Part shown: positions 22,390 through 33,096 of the stretch, in pieces
Position numbering within the stretch: the first letter of the stretch is position 1
Layout: each line of letters opens with the position of its first letter
Source of the DNA: Chara braunii
Taxonomy: Eukaryota > Streptophyta > Charophyceae > Charales > Characeae
Direction of reading: 5' to 3'
DNA length: 64,000 nucleotides
Assembly (NCBI GenBank): GCA_003427395.1
Contig: BFEA01000225.1
Location: forward strand, 185,044-249,043
The notes under the pieces: generated by a model
What the model saw: only the letters and a program-made list of their open reading frames with translations
What the model was told of the DNA's origin: nothing
Databases searched by the model: none
Program-made: the position numbers and the translations under genes

Positions 22390-24115
22390 GTGAATCGCGT
22401 TCCATTCCCACTGATATCAGGGAATGTGCGACGGAATAAGAAGAGGAGAAGATAAACCAATCTTATTCCTTGTTCGCTGTGATAAGCATTAGGATTTTTT
22501 GTTTCCTTGTCGATGGTCGAGTTGGTGGACATGTTTTCTCGCTGCCGCAGATGCGAGCAGCGGAAGGGTGTGTGTATTATACGTCCGTGGTTAGGGCGCG
22601 TGCGTTTGTAGTTGTCGGTTCTATAGACAAAGAGGATGAAGGAAGTTTTTTCCACGTCATGAATCACATGGCTATCCTCGCGCATTCTGTACATAGAGAA
22701 ATCGAGAGCGAGCGAGTCCTGCTTTGAGACACAGAGAGCTAAGGTGGCAGGCAGGCACGCACGTGCGTCAACGAGTTCCTGCTACCACGTCGCTCTTTGT
22801 TAAGTTGTAGTTTATGTCGGCGATTAGGGCGTTTTGTCTAGCCGTCCGTATGCGACATAGGGGAGTTTTGTCCTCTTCACATCCGCGTTGCTCGCTCATA
22901 TTGCATAAGTGCAAATCGTCATAGATGGCAGGAAAATGCCGTCGGTCCACACGTTCTTGCACCTGCTTTCTTGATTTACGCTTTAGCCTGAAGGAATCTT
23001 CTATTGCGCTCGTGGTACGATAGACGGTGGGATTATTGCCGTCGGTTCACGTTCATACTCGCTTTTGACTTACATTAGAGCTGCCTGTGTTCGATACGCA
23101 CTCAGCGCGTACTTAAACTAGCTAGCACTATCGTTAAGGTATCGGACTGCATTTAATGCCGGACCTGTATGCATCTGGCCGCAATTCCGTCCAGAAATAA
23201 GCAGAAAAGTGCTAGTGTGAGTATGCCCTCAAGTATCCATGTTGTTGCGCTTGAAGGATCGATCGGTCTCTCTGTGGGGGGGTCTTTTCGCTCCTTCGGC
23301 ATTCTCGACAATGGAGAAGGGGAGAATTGAGTATGCGGCTGTTTGGCGTTTTACCAGTCGTACGGGTCTACCTGTGGATTACGCTGGAAAGCAGTTGAAA
23401 TTGTGAGTCAGGAGTGTCTTCGTCCACCGTAGCCGGAGGGAGTAGGTGATGTGAAACGTTGAAGGGACGTTCAAGGAACTTGAGTATTGAACGAGCACGG
23501 AGGATTTGGGTCATGGCCTCACAGCACACGCGGAGTGAGAGGAACGTGAGAGATGAGAGAGAGGAGAAGGTAGAGTGAGTTCGCCGTTTGCCTCTGGACG
23601 GTGCTCATTTCATGAGCAGCCGGCGATTGCCTTGCCTTGCCTTGCCTTGTCGTTTCGTTTCTTCAGGGAAGGTGAGCGCGTTAATAATGACGCTTCCGAC
23701 GTTCGATTAAAATTTGCGAAGGAGCTTTGAGCGCTCTCTTTGCTTTTGCGGTTGGAAATTGTCAGTTGAGTGGGCGAACGGACGGGGTAGGTTCAGCATT
23801 TGTAGGCTCCTTTTTTTTGGTTGTCGATGTCATGTCTGTCGTCGGCGTCGGTTCTGACGTTTGGATGAATACAGGAGGAATTCCCGATCACCAGTGCTTT
23901 GAGTGCAGGGGTACTCGAGTGCTGCCGTGTGTGCCATCCAAGCGAACGATTGTGTGCTCGCCGTTTTTGTTTCTAGTGGCAGCTGTGTCTCGAAAGCGTC
24001 GTCCGTTATGTTAGACCATCGAGTTTCTTTTGTCGGTTCGGTTTTTATTCGAATCCCCTCGAGGTTATACGTGTGTGTGCATCAGTTTCTTGACTTTTAA
24101 GTTTCGGAGAGAGAC
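22390..24115. other. No recognisable gene (22.4-24.1 kb)
   Basis: Mixed sequence with short frames only. A (CCTTG)n-like run CCTTGCCTTGCCTTGCCTTG lies at 23630-23650. No gene can be supported. Confidence 0.4.
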
Positions 24116-24126
24116 TCGGGGGGGAG

Positions 24127-24166
24127 AGCAGAGAGAGAGAGAGAGATAGAGATAGAGAGAGAGAGA
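24127..24166. repeat. (GA)n microsatellite, interrupted
   Basis: GA units with two GATA interruptions. Confidence 0.9.
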
Positions 24167-24689
24167 TTATGTGCGTGGGGGACAGCTTTTGTAAAGCTAA
24201 TGGGAGACTGACAGGATCAAAGAAGAGAAAGCGGCTGACTCGGCCCGGTGCTAGATCACGCAAGCGAACGTTGGAGCTTTCTGCCTCAGCACGGAGCTGT
24301 GTGCTTGTATAAGTAGAACGTCATTACAGCCAACAGATCTGGGCGTTTGTGGAACGGAGGTTTGGTTCTTGCAGGGGGGAGAAATTGGGGTAGGGAATAA
24401 CCAGGTTCAGTGGTTCACCTCTTGGCGCTGAGACACCCTTGTATATGCGTTTGTACTGTTAGCGGTGAAGTCGTTCTGTCTGTCTGTCTGTCTGTGTGTG
24501 ACTACGGCGCATGAAGATGGTGGCGGTGGTATCGTCATGACAATGACAATCCTTTCTTCAAGTTTCGTACTTGAACTGTTCTTTTACCTCTTGCCGCCTC
24601 TCAGCCATTGGATCCTGTATCTCAGCCATTCGATCCTGTATGGCCGTTCTCAATGCATTACGAGGAGTCGTGTCATACGACTCACGTGA

Positions 24690-24922
24690 ATGCACTCGAC
24701 TCTGATTACAGGCAAAATGCGGCAAACGCATTCGTGTCTGAATACAAGACAAGTGCAGTAAATGCGTTCGACTGTTAATGCATGCGAAATGCAGTAAATG
24801 CATTTGAGTCTGAATACAAGGCAAGCTGCAGTAAATGCATTTGCGCCTGAATACAGGCAAGATGCAGTACATGCATTTGAGCCTGAATACAGGCCAAATG
24901 CAGTGCATGCATTGGGCGTTGG
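24690..24922. repeat. 36-bp minisatellite, six to seven copies
   Basis: The unit resembles GCAGTAAATGCATTTGAGCC plus TGAATACAGGCAA and repeats with a period near 36 bp. The conserved centre contains the palindromic ATGCAT. Because 36 is a multiple of three, a 12-residue periodic frame is open on the minus strand, but there is no independent sign that it is translated. Confidence 0.85.
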
Positions 24923-25670
24923 CTTGAAATATTTTTGTGATCATCAGGGTATGAACTGCGGTGTTCCCGGAGACCGAAATATGATTACCTTTGACGAAAT
25001 GGGTACCTTTGACGGAGCATTGAACTGAATGATGGAGCGGATCAGATCAGATCAACGGTCGCGATATATTGGCTGCATCGACGACGGCGGCGGTCTTGGC
25101 GCGGCGTGTCGACGAAGAAGGGCCTGGCTCCACTATATAATACTCCACATGCATTTGGACTTTTCCTGTTCACAGTTCATTCAGAATTTTTGAGTCGTCC
25201 GAATGAACATGGTCCTGAAATCTTCCTAATAATGCATGTAGAGTAATGTGTTGTGGGGCCAGGCCTGAAGCATTCTGTTTTTCCAAAAAGTTCGGTTCTG
25301 CTGTCCACTTTTGTTTTTCAATATGCTTCGTCGGTCGATCGATAGACAGCAGAGCAACGGGGGAGAGAGGGGATTTGGCGGCTTGCCGCCGGGAAATGTG
25401 GGGAGAGGAGGGGTATTGTTGTCATGCCACGATTTTTCTGATGAATCGTTCCATATTGAAGGCCAGGTTCATTTGGAAAAGTATTACGATGAGTACGGGC
25501 CTGGCTGGCAATGTGCCAAAGTTGGCAAGTGCAGTTCTGTCCAGATTCAGTCTGACTGGACCCGTTTTGAACGTATCGGGACCGCTTACACCTTCAGATA
25601 CGTTTAGAATGGAGCGAGGCCCAATATTAGGCACCATTGTTGATCAGATGTTGAGATCTCAAGAGTTATA
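24923..25670. other. No recognisable gene (24.9-25.7 kb)
   Basis: Short frames only. A TATA-like CTATATAATA lies at about 25132, but no coding region can be tied to it. Confidence 0.35.
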
Positions 25671-25674
25671 TTCA

Positions 25675-25790
25675 TCCTCAGGTGCATTTATCTCCAAGGT
25701 TATGTTCTTCCTCCTCAGGTGCATTTATTTCAAGCGTTGTGTTCTTCCTCAGGTGCATTTATCTCAAGGGTTATGTTCTTCCAGCAGCAG
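25675..25790. repeat. Tandem repeat around TCCTCAGGTGCATTTAT, three copies
   Basis: Three successive copies of CTCAGGTGCATTTATnTCAAG followed by TTATGTTCTTCC, spaced about 37-45 bp. Confidence 0.85.
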
Positions 25791-25799
25791 GCGTGTGTG

Positions 25800-27440
25800 G
25801 AGTGAGTAATTGAGCTCGGTCCTTTCGTTCTCGTGGGATGGTCGCTTGTCTAACGATGGCTGTTTCGGCGGCTGGAGTGTGTGGAGTGGGTGAACATGGA
25901 GGTCTTGCAGCTTGGTCATGCTGTTCTGGTGATGCGCTACGCTCGATGCAAGTGTATATGAGCTTCCCTCCACTACTCGACATTCTGACACGTGTCTGGA
26001 CTGCTCAGTTCAGGACCAGATGCGTTGCGACGGATCCAACAATGTTGAACGTATTGGCACCATTTGTAGCTCCAGATGCAGTTTGTGTGTTGTGCAGGGG
26101 AGCGAGGCTTTATGGAAAGAGAATATGGCGAAGGATGACGGAGGCCCCGGGGGGGGGGCCGGCGCTTCACTGGATGGCAGGGCACGACGTAGGATCGTCC
26201 GGACGAGATTTTCCAGTGTCCCGTTTATTTCGGCTTTTCCATTAATTTTGTTTGTTGATTGTGCGGCCCCTGGCCGTGGATTTCAGTTCTCAAGAGGTGC
26301 ATAAGTACTTCACAACTTGTTGTTCAACTTGCTTCCACCAAATTCGAAAACAAATTTATAATGGACTCCTTGCTTTTTCCCAAAAAATAAAAATAAAAAT
26401 CAAATTTACCATATGAGCAGACGCTTTGTTTGCGTTTGCATTCCACTCTCAACTGTTTTGCAGATCATCTTTCTGTCTTCGGCCTTTTGCCGTGCAATTT
26501 TGTGTTTGTCGATGTAGCCTTCTACCTTCACGAGGCTTGTGTGTGTTTTTCAAATTTTTCTCGTTTGTTTTTCCCTTCCGAGGTGCTCTTGAGATTCTTG
26601 CATTCTTAAGCCCCTGCCTTTTTCTTTTTCATCTTGTTTTTTTTTTTTGTGAGTTCGTTTGTATCTCATCTCCCCCCTCCCTTTGCTCTACATGCCGCTG
26701 TTTTCTCACGCTCCCCTGTCTCCCCTCTGCATGCCACTGTTTCTTCGAGGTCCATCTTTGTCCCACGGTTTTCTCCCTTTGTACCCACGTGCTATAGTTC
26801 TCTGGGAAGAACGAGTTCTTCAGTCCCCATGTACTCGTTGACTTCCTAGTACTTGTTTACCTGTTCTTGGGCACACTGATCTCGACTGGTTCTTATTTTT
26901 TTTTTTTTTTTAAATCTCGACTGGTTCTACACTCTCCAAAATTCGGTATTGCACTGTCGTGCACCACTTCTGCAGGTTAACAAATCTTCCCGCTGTCTCT
27001 TNCCCCCCCCCCCCCAGAAATGCGATGAATGTAGCCCTTGTCTGTCTGGTGATTGAATTCTATCTTCTGCTGGCACGAATATTTGTCTGTGATTTTTCTT
27101 GCTGTTTGCACCACCCGTCTTCCTTAGGACTCCGTCTTCCCATCCCTTTTTCAGCGGGTCTTTTTGGCTTGCTGTGTTTGACTTGAGAGTGGCATTGTGT
27201 TGGTCCTCTTTATTTTCATTAATTGAGAATTTCTTCCACTGCTTTTTCAGACTGTAGCCGGGGGAAATAAAGCTTTGCCGGAGATTCCTTGTTGTTTATC
27301 CCCACAGCCGCGTCAATTGTTCTGAAGTAATCACCCTGACCTTCTGGGGGGGGGAAATACACCGGCATGTTGACAGATTCATATGTGAATCTCTGCCTCC
27401 CCGGCCTTCCAATGTAGTACAATCATACGATATCCAATGT
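25800..27440. other. No recognisable gene (25.8-27.4 kb)
   Basis: 26420-26900 is pyrimidine-rich with frames made of Phe/Ser/Leu low-complexity sequence. T runs lie at 26636-26648 and 26896-26910. There is a single unknown base at 27002, next to a C run. No gene can be supported. Confidence 0.4.
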
Positions 27441-27463
27441 CGTACAATCATCTTCCTTCCGAT

Positions 27464-27590
27464 GGCATGGGGTTACAGACGTACGGCTATTTTAGGATGC
27501 ATCACGCTGGACAGGACCCTCCGAGGGCATGCATTGGGGTTATAGACGTACGGCTATTTAGGATGTCTCACGCTGGAGAGGAAGATGCAT
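27464..27590. repeat. 67-bp tandem duplication
   Basis: GGGGTTACAGACGTACGGCT at 27469 recurs as GGGGTTATAGACGTACGGCT at 27536, followed by ATTT(T)AGGATG and CTCACGCTGGA-like sequence in both copies. Confidence 0.8.
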
Positions 27591-27746
27591 GGCAAGCTAC
27601 CTCCTCCCAGAAAGGCTGGAAGAAATAGAGTTCATTTTCGTTCAATCAGGAGCAGCACCACACCAGTTGATCAGAGCAACCCGCATTGGCCTACTACTAA
27701 GAGGGGTAGGTGCTCATATCACTCCTCCTAGTTGGCTTACCCAGGT

Positions 27747-27844
27747 TAATAATAACAATGATAATAATAATAATGATAATAATAATAATGATAATAATAA
27801 TAATGATAATAATAATAATAATAATGATAATAATAATAATAATA
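27747..27844. repeat. (AAT)n/(GAT) trinucleotide microsatellite
   Basis: AAT units are interrupted at regular intervals by GAT, giving a 15-bp higher-order period (ATAATAATAATAATG). Confidence 0.95.
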
Positions 27845-28217
27845 GAGTCAGCTTTTGTTCAGGTTTGGAAATGCAGAAGCGAACAGGACAATGCATCTGG
27901 ACGTGCAGATGCCGTAGTGACTGGTCTGGACTTCCACGTGCATTTCTCGTGTGCACTCTGCCAGGACCTTGCGTTCGCAAATACTGCGCACCTGGGAGAT
28001 GGTTAACGTCCGGAAAGGAAGATGTTGAAAGTTGAAACAGAATTTGACGAAGAATGGAAGAAATTGCGATCGCTTAGGGGGAGTGAGGGAGGACAGACAG
28101 TTGGGGATGTGGTTGAAATAGTGAAAAACAGGCCAGACAGATTAAAGAAGCGTAATGCAGAGGGCTTCAATCTCGTTTCAGTCTGCATCTCAGGTATTAT
28201 CGTTTACTTCCATCCGG

Positions 28218-28456
28218 CGGAGTAGAACTCAGGTGTCTGTTTGTACAGTTCATGAGGTTACCCACTGGGCTAGCCCCGGTAATTCTTGTGTCTGCTTTTC
28301 AAGTAATTCAGGTATTCTCATTCATTCTGTAGTCGAACTCGGGTCTGTTTCAACAGTTCAAGGGCTTACCCACTGGGCTAAGCCCGGTGGTTCCAACCGA
28401 ACTTAAGTGTCTGTTTCAACAGTTCATGGGCTTACCCACTGGGCCAAGCCCGGCGG
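28218..28456 (-). repeat. Three tRNA-like modules, minus strand
   Basis: Read on the minus strand, each copy has an A-box-like TAGCCCAGTGGGTAAG and then an anticodon-stem-like hairpin (CTGT....ACAG). It ends in a B-box-like GAGTTCGACTAC or GAGTTCTACTCC. Copies lie at about 28218-28281, 28331-28390 and 28396-28456. This is the layout of a tRNA-derived SINE head or of decayed tRNA genes. The D stem does not pair properly, so functional tRNAs are unlikely. Confidence 0.45.
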
Positions 28457-29248
28457 TCCTTGTTTGCAACTCTGCTTCTCTGCATAGCGGCGTTGACATT
28501 GAACATGATAGTAAGCAGTGTAATGGAACACAAGAGAATGCATTGAGGCTTTTCTAGTGGCCAGTGTCTTCACCCGAATAATAGAACACCCGGTTATTAT
28601 AGGTGCATTTGGGCCAACTTTCAGCCCAGATGCTGCGATATTGACCGGATGTTCTATTCAGGTAAAGACAGTGGATACGGCGGGTTGGTTATAGCAGCGT
28701 GTAGTCCAGTCTTAGGCAGACTTGCTGGGCAACGGTACTGTCCTTCCCCGAACATAACACACCCTGATAACGAGTGTATACGAGCTAATTCTTCCAGTCC
28801 GATGTTCAGAACTGCGGTGCGGTGTGTTCGTGGGAAGCCGGTGGTATTAAGAGCAGCTCGGTATGGAAGGACAAAAGGGTGCCCTGTCTTCTTTGTTCGT
28901 CTGTCTGTTTGTTTGTTGTTCAAGGGACTTGAGGTGTGTCCTGTCTTGTAAGGGGCATCTGAACGGAATTGCACACAGGTTTGCAACGCGTGGGATCTTG
29001 ATGTGGTAAATGGGATGCGGACCTGGCTGCCAGCCGGTGAAGGTCCTCACCTGCAAAGTCCCAGCAGAAAGGTGGCAGACGAGAATTCTGCTGGGGTTGA
29101 CGGGGGGCCGATTCCCACTTGCCAAAATTCTTCGTTTTTGACAGCCGATGTCTGCAATCTACGGTAGTAAACCAAGGATACGCGGAAGTGGACTTGTAGT
29201 ATGCAGGAATGCCACTTCGCGCAGTCTCAATCACCAGCAGCATCTGTA

Positions 29249-29324
29249 GTTACAGATCTGTACATTTGGGCCGAAGGCCCTCGGGAGTTATAGATCTGTA
29301 CATCTGGGCCGAAGGCCCTCCCGT
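29249..29324. repeat. 38-bp tandem duplication with GGGCCGAAGGCCC
   Basis: GTTACAGATCTGTACAT and TGGGCCGAAGGCCCTC recur 38 bp apart. Each copy holds two short palindromes (CAGATCTG/TAGATCTA-like, and GGGCC...GGCCC). Confidence 0.8.
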
Positions 29325-29372
29325 GTAAGCACATATGTGAACCAACGGCCTCGGCCTCAAGAGCCAAGTCTC

Positions 29373-29524
29373 TTAAACCACCACTCTACCCGCGTTGTGA
29401 AAGTCAGGGGACCGGTAGCACATGTTCATGAGGGCTACGGGTAGCATAGTGTGGAGACCTGGCAGAGACCGAAAAATGAAAAATCTGACAAATTGCCGCC
29501 ACCACTTGTTCGTGGTTAAACCAC
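29373..29524. repeat. Fragment of the TTTAAACCACCA inverted-end element (copy a)
   Basis: It begins TTAAACCACCACTCTACCCG. It contains AAAAATGAAAAATCTGACAAATTGCCG, in the style of the internal unit of copies at 36767, 54911 and 61268. It ends in GTGGTTAAACCAC. Most of the internal units are missing. Confidence 0.5.
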
Positions 29525-29537
29525 TAAACCACTAGTA

Positions 29538-29665
29538 CCTCGGAGCCTGTTTTTGCCGATCCTGAAGTTCACTGTGCTCCGAGTTTGCCGAGCCTGGGTA
29601 CCACTCCATTTTCTTTCTGGTACTCTCAGGGAAAGAACAAAAAAGAAGAAGAAGAAGAAGAAAAG
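29538..29665 (+). repeat. A-tailed interspersed repeat, second family, copy 1
   Basis: The segment CCTGAAGTTCACTG, GTTTGCCGAGCCTGGGT, TTTCTTTCTGGTACTCTC followed by an A-rich stretch (GAAAGAACAAAAAAG) matches 40205-40290 in order and spacing. Both copies are followed by an A-rich tail, suggesting a poly(A)-tailed retroelement end. Confidence 0.5.
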
Positions 29666-30193
29666 TTGCAGGCGTGAAACTCAGAAAAGAAGGGGGAAAA
29701 AAAAGGAAACTAAGCTTTGGCCATGATTGCAGTTGTATACATTCTTGGAAGTGGTACTGTGAGTGTGCCCTCAGTGAGGGCATCTCAGCCCCTTGGTCAG
29801 GTTGTGAGATCCGGAAAAGAGAATAGAAGGAAAAAGAACGGGCATAAGGATCCAGCCATGAAAATGGCTGGATACATTCCACTAAGTTCAAGTGTGATGA
29901 GCGTTACTATCCTCTGACGAACGAAACACTGCTTGAGCAGATCACGGACAGCTTGAGCAGATCGCGGATTCCGCCCTGCCTCGTTGGCAGGGGACTCGTA
30001 AGAAACACAATACAAAGAAGCCTTACCTGTAAGGTGCATTCTGCGGAGGAAGACTGTGAGCACAGCCTCCTAGACTGCCCTGCCTGACATCTTTGCAGTA
30101 GAGAAAGCATTTCCTTTTTTGCCCTTTTCCTTTCACTCGCGGGCACTTAAAAACTCAGATTTATCATTATAGTTTCTTCTTCCGGCAGGGAAG

Positions 30194-31312
30194 ATGCCCA
30201 AAGCGGAGGGGAGGGAGGCGAGCCGGGGGAGGGAACAGCAGAAGGAAGGGATCTGGGAAGTCAGGCCGGGTCCTCAAATCGATCAGCAAACAATAGGACA
30301 TGGGCGGAAAGGGTGGGGAGGCCATATTCTGGGGACGAGATCTACATCAAACAAAAGGAGGAGGGAGGAGGAAAGGAGGGAGAGGAAAGGGGGGTAGAAG
30401 AGGTGTGGAAGATCCCGCTGGGAAGCTTAACAACAGCAGGGGGGGCTTTTTCTTGACAAGCCTCCTCTCCCCCTCAGAGAATAAAGTGCTGCGCCAAGGC
30501 GGTAGATCAACACTAATCAAGTCACTTCCCAAAAACACGGTAAGACTGAGGGATAAACTGTATACCCGATGCGCGAGTAACTGGGCGTTTCACGATGACG
30601 CAGCGTTTAAGTCCACAAACGATAAGGTGACTTGGATCAGGGAGCGATTAGCGGCTTTTAAAGGGAATCCGGAGGGAGCATACGGCTTGACGGTTATCAC
30701 AGTAATATGCATGTTTGACGCTGACAAAAAGACAATGGATGGGTGGAGGGCGCTCCGCTGCGAGGAAACAGCAGAGACCGGAGGAGCGAAGGGAGCAACT
30801 AATGAAAGGATTCTACTGGGTTGAAGTCCGCCATGCCCGGATCGAGATACAAGCTTCCCTTGTTCAGGACTTAGCAGAAAAGTTTGACGTGGTGGATTTC
30901 ATTGACCCCCTCCCATCACACGTGGCAAGGCGAGATGACTACCTTATGTTAGCTATCCGGCTTGCAGAAGGGCAGCTCTTCACGATGGATGATATTATAC
31001 CGATGTACATTGGAGGAAGGGTCTATCGCATCCACACAGCTCATAAGCTCCGACCCTGGTGCTTTAAATGTCAAACGTATGGACACCTCTACACTGATGC
31101 TGCGTGTACACATCACCCCTCGCGTACAGTGAAGCCTACGGGACGACTGAAAAAAGATCCTTTTATGGAAACAAGATGGAGAACGGTGGACGCAGGGCAC
31201 GAAGGTTGGGTCTATGTGGATGCTCCAGAGGGGGGAGGGGGGGGGGNNNNNNNNNNNNNNNNNNNNNNNNNNNNNNNNNNNNNNNNNNNNNNNNNNNNNN
31301 NNNNNNNNNNNN

Positions 31313-31343
<31 letters not shown>

Positions 31344-32234
31344 TTGGGGTGGACATGGGAAGCGCAGTGGAAACCCCAGGAGGAGACCAGGCCACCGGCG
31401 AGCTGGGTCCCCCCGAAAACCTTGGAATCGTACCTGGTAAACCCAGCTCACCCCTCACCCCCTCAGAAGGCACCAACAGATGCCTGGGAAGTATGTAAGG
31501 GGAAGAAAGTGGGAAGGAAGAGTCTCGAGGGCCGTGCAGATGGAAGGCTTGGGTTAGAAGGGAGGAACAGCTTTAGCCCGCTGTTGTAGAAGGCTGGCCA
31601 GTTGGAGCTGTTAGGGGGCCAGGGGGAGGAGGGCGGGGAGGAAACAGAAAGGATTGAACAGCTAGTGCAGCAACAGCCCTCGCATCAGCAGCAACAACTA
31701 GAGCAACCCCAACAGCAGCAACCAGCGCAAGCGCACCTGTTGCTGCAAAAAACAGAGCAACCCGGGCCCGAACAACAGCCGGTACAGCAGCAACTGTTGC
31801 AGCAACCAGCACAACACTACGGACTGCCACTACAGCAAATGCAACAAGACCACGAGGCACAGCAGGGGCAGGAGACACAGCAAATACAGCAAGCCGGGGG
31901 GAAGGTGCAAGCCCACCCTGCGCAACAGGAACTGCCATCACAGTAACAAGAGGAAATGACCCCGCAGAGACAACACGGGCGGCTGGAGCAGGGGGAGAAC
32001 ATGCAAGTCCCGCAAGGGGCCCAGCATGGTCCACAGTTAGCACAAGCCCAGCAGGGAGGGCGAGGACGGGAAATGCAGCTGGTACACGGGCGGGTGGACT
32101 TTTGCTCAGACGCATTCAGCGCCCAACCTATGGACATAGACCTGGCGCTCTCCCCCCCTGAAGTAGAAATGGAAGACTGTCAGGATAGCTCAAACGACCC
32201 CCATGCACCACCCAAGGAGATGGACCTGGACTGA
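30194..32234 (+). pseudogene. LINE A ORF1 (nucleic-acid-binding protein), interrupted
   Basis: A candidate start at 30194 (MPKAEGREASRGRE) is followed by a basic, low-complexity leader and then a globular region (LYTRCASNWAFHDDAAFKST). The frame shifts near 30715-30824. The next part reads FYWVEVRHARIEIQASLVQD and IHTAHKLRPWCFKC, with a zinc-knuckle-like CX2CX4HX6C (31060-31107; usual spacing HX4C). An assembly gap in poly(G) (31247-31312) interrupts it. A Gln-rich C-terminal tail (31602-31946), a stop, and an acidic end (31956-32234, MDIDLALSPPEVEMED) follow. ORF1 proteins of L1-like LINEs coat the RNA. The order relative to the downstream endonuclease supports the call. Confidence 0.65.
31247..31312. 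other. Assembly gap (66 N) inside a poly(G) tract
   Basis: Runs of G flank the gap on both sides (31231-31246 and 31313-31340). A long G run can form quadruplexes and block sequencing. Whether a glycine tract of this length is real in ORF1 is unknown. Confidence 0.9.
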
Positions 32235-32243
32235 AAAACTCAA

Positions 32244-33058
32244 GTGATTATAGAATGGATAATTAAACATCCGAGGACAGAATTCCCGACAGGGGGGGAA
32301 GAATATTGGGATTGCGTAGAGCTGGTTAGCCTGCTGAACAATAGTGAGGCACTTAGATGCGCGCTAGCAACCAGTCCGCCAACCCACCTATCATGGGCTG
32401 AGGTCTTCCAGCGTATTCTGGCTATAGCCAGGGGGAGATTTCACCCCCCGGATCCCCCCGGCTCGAGCGGGCCAGATCAGGGGCAGGGACAAAGTCCCCC
32501 TCCCTCTCAGGAAGTGCAGCTCGAAGAAGGGAGAGAGGGAGCTATAAGGGGGGAGGAGATGCCCTCCCGTCGATAGAACGAGGCTTGTTCGAGATGCCTC
32601 TAGTCAAAAAGGAAGGTGTGCTGGTACTCCTAATGAGGAAGTCAGAAGGGAAGTGGAAGATTGGACTCACGACGGTGGGAGAGCACGGAGGGGTCACAAT
32701 GCAGGGCTGGGACTTCCCCATGCACGTCAAGGACAAACGGGATGGGGATAGGCTCTTCACGAAACAAATGGGGGAGTCCATCCCCAAACATTATGCACCG
32801 GGAGCCAAAGCAAGAGTAAGATTCGAGAATTGGGAGCACCACATGACGCACACTGACCTCTACCTACTAATCGAATCTAATAAATCAGCTAACGTGCACT
32901 GGTTTAGCCATAATAAGCTATTGGACTTGCAGTGTACAAAAATTGAGGCTAGTAACTATTGGTCAGAGGATGACGTGAGTAGATGCCTGTGCAGGGTAGT
33001 GCGGAGGAAGATCTTAATGCTGGACAGATGGGATGTCAAGCAATGGCGCACACTATGA
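32244..33058 (+). pseudogene. Unassigned LINE A ORF between ORF1 and endonuclease
   Basis: Two frames adjoin: 32244-32576 (110 aa, Pro/Gln-rich end) and 32585-33058 (157 aa). The second is uninterrupted and looks globular: VKKEGVLVLLMRKSEGKWKI, then HYAPGAKARVRFENWEHHMT, DLYLLIESNKSANVHWFSHN, and EDDVSRCLCRVVRRK. I do not recognise the family. The alternation of beta-like strands with a GKWKIGLTT turn is faintly Nudix-like, but the Nudix box is absent, so that is only a guess. It lies directly upstream of the endonuclease in the LINE and may be a C-terminal ORF1 domain or an N-terminal ORF2 extension. Confidence 0.45.
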
Positions 33059-33096
33059 GGAGCCGGAAATGAACAAAATAGTGGAATAGAAACGGA

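Noticed and set aside
26426-26797. 123-codon frame rich in Phe, Cys, Leu and Ser
   Set aside because: It is produced by pyrimidine-rich DNA and has no domain signature beyond hydrophobic low complexity.
27589-28035. Frame with a poly-Asn block
   Set aside because: The Asn block is the (AAT)n microsatellite; no conserved domain flanks it.
32585-33058. Definite Nudix hydrolase
   Set aside because: The strand pattern is suggestive, but the Nudix box residues (G-x5-E-x7-R-E-x2-E-E) are not present.
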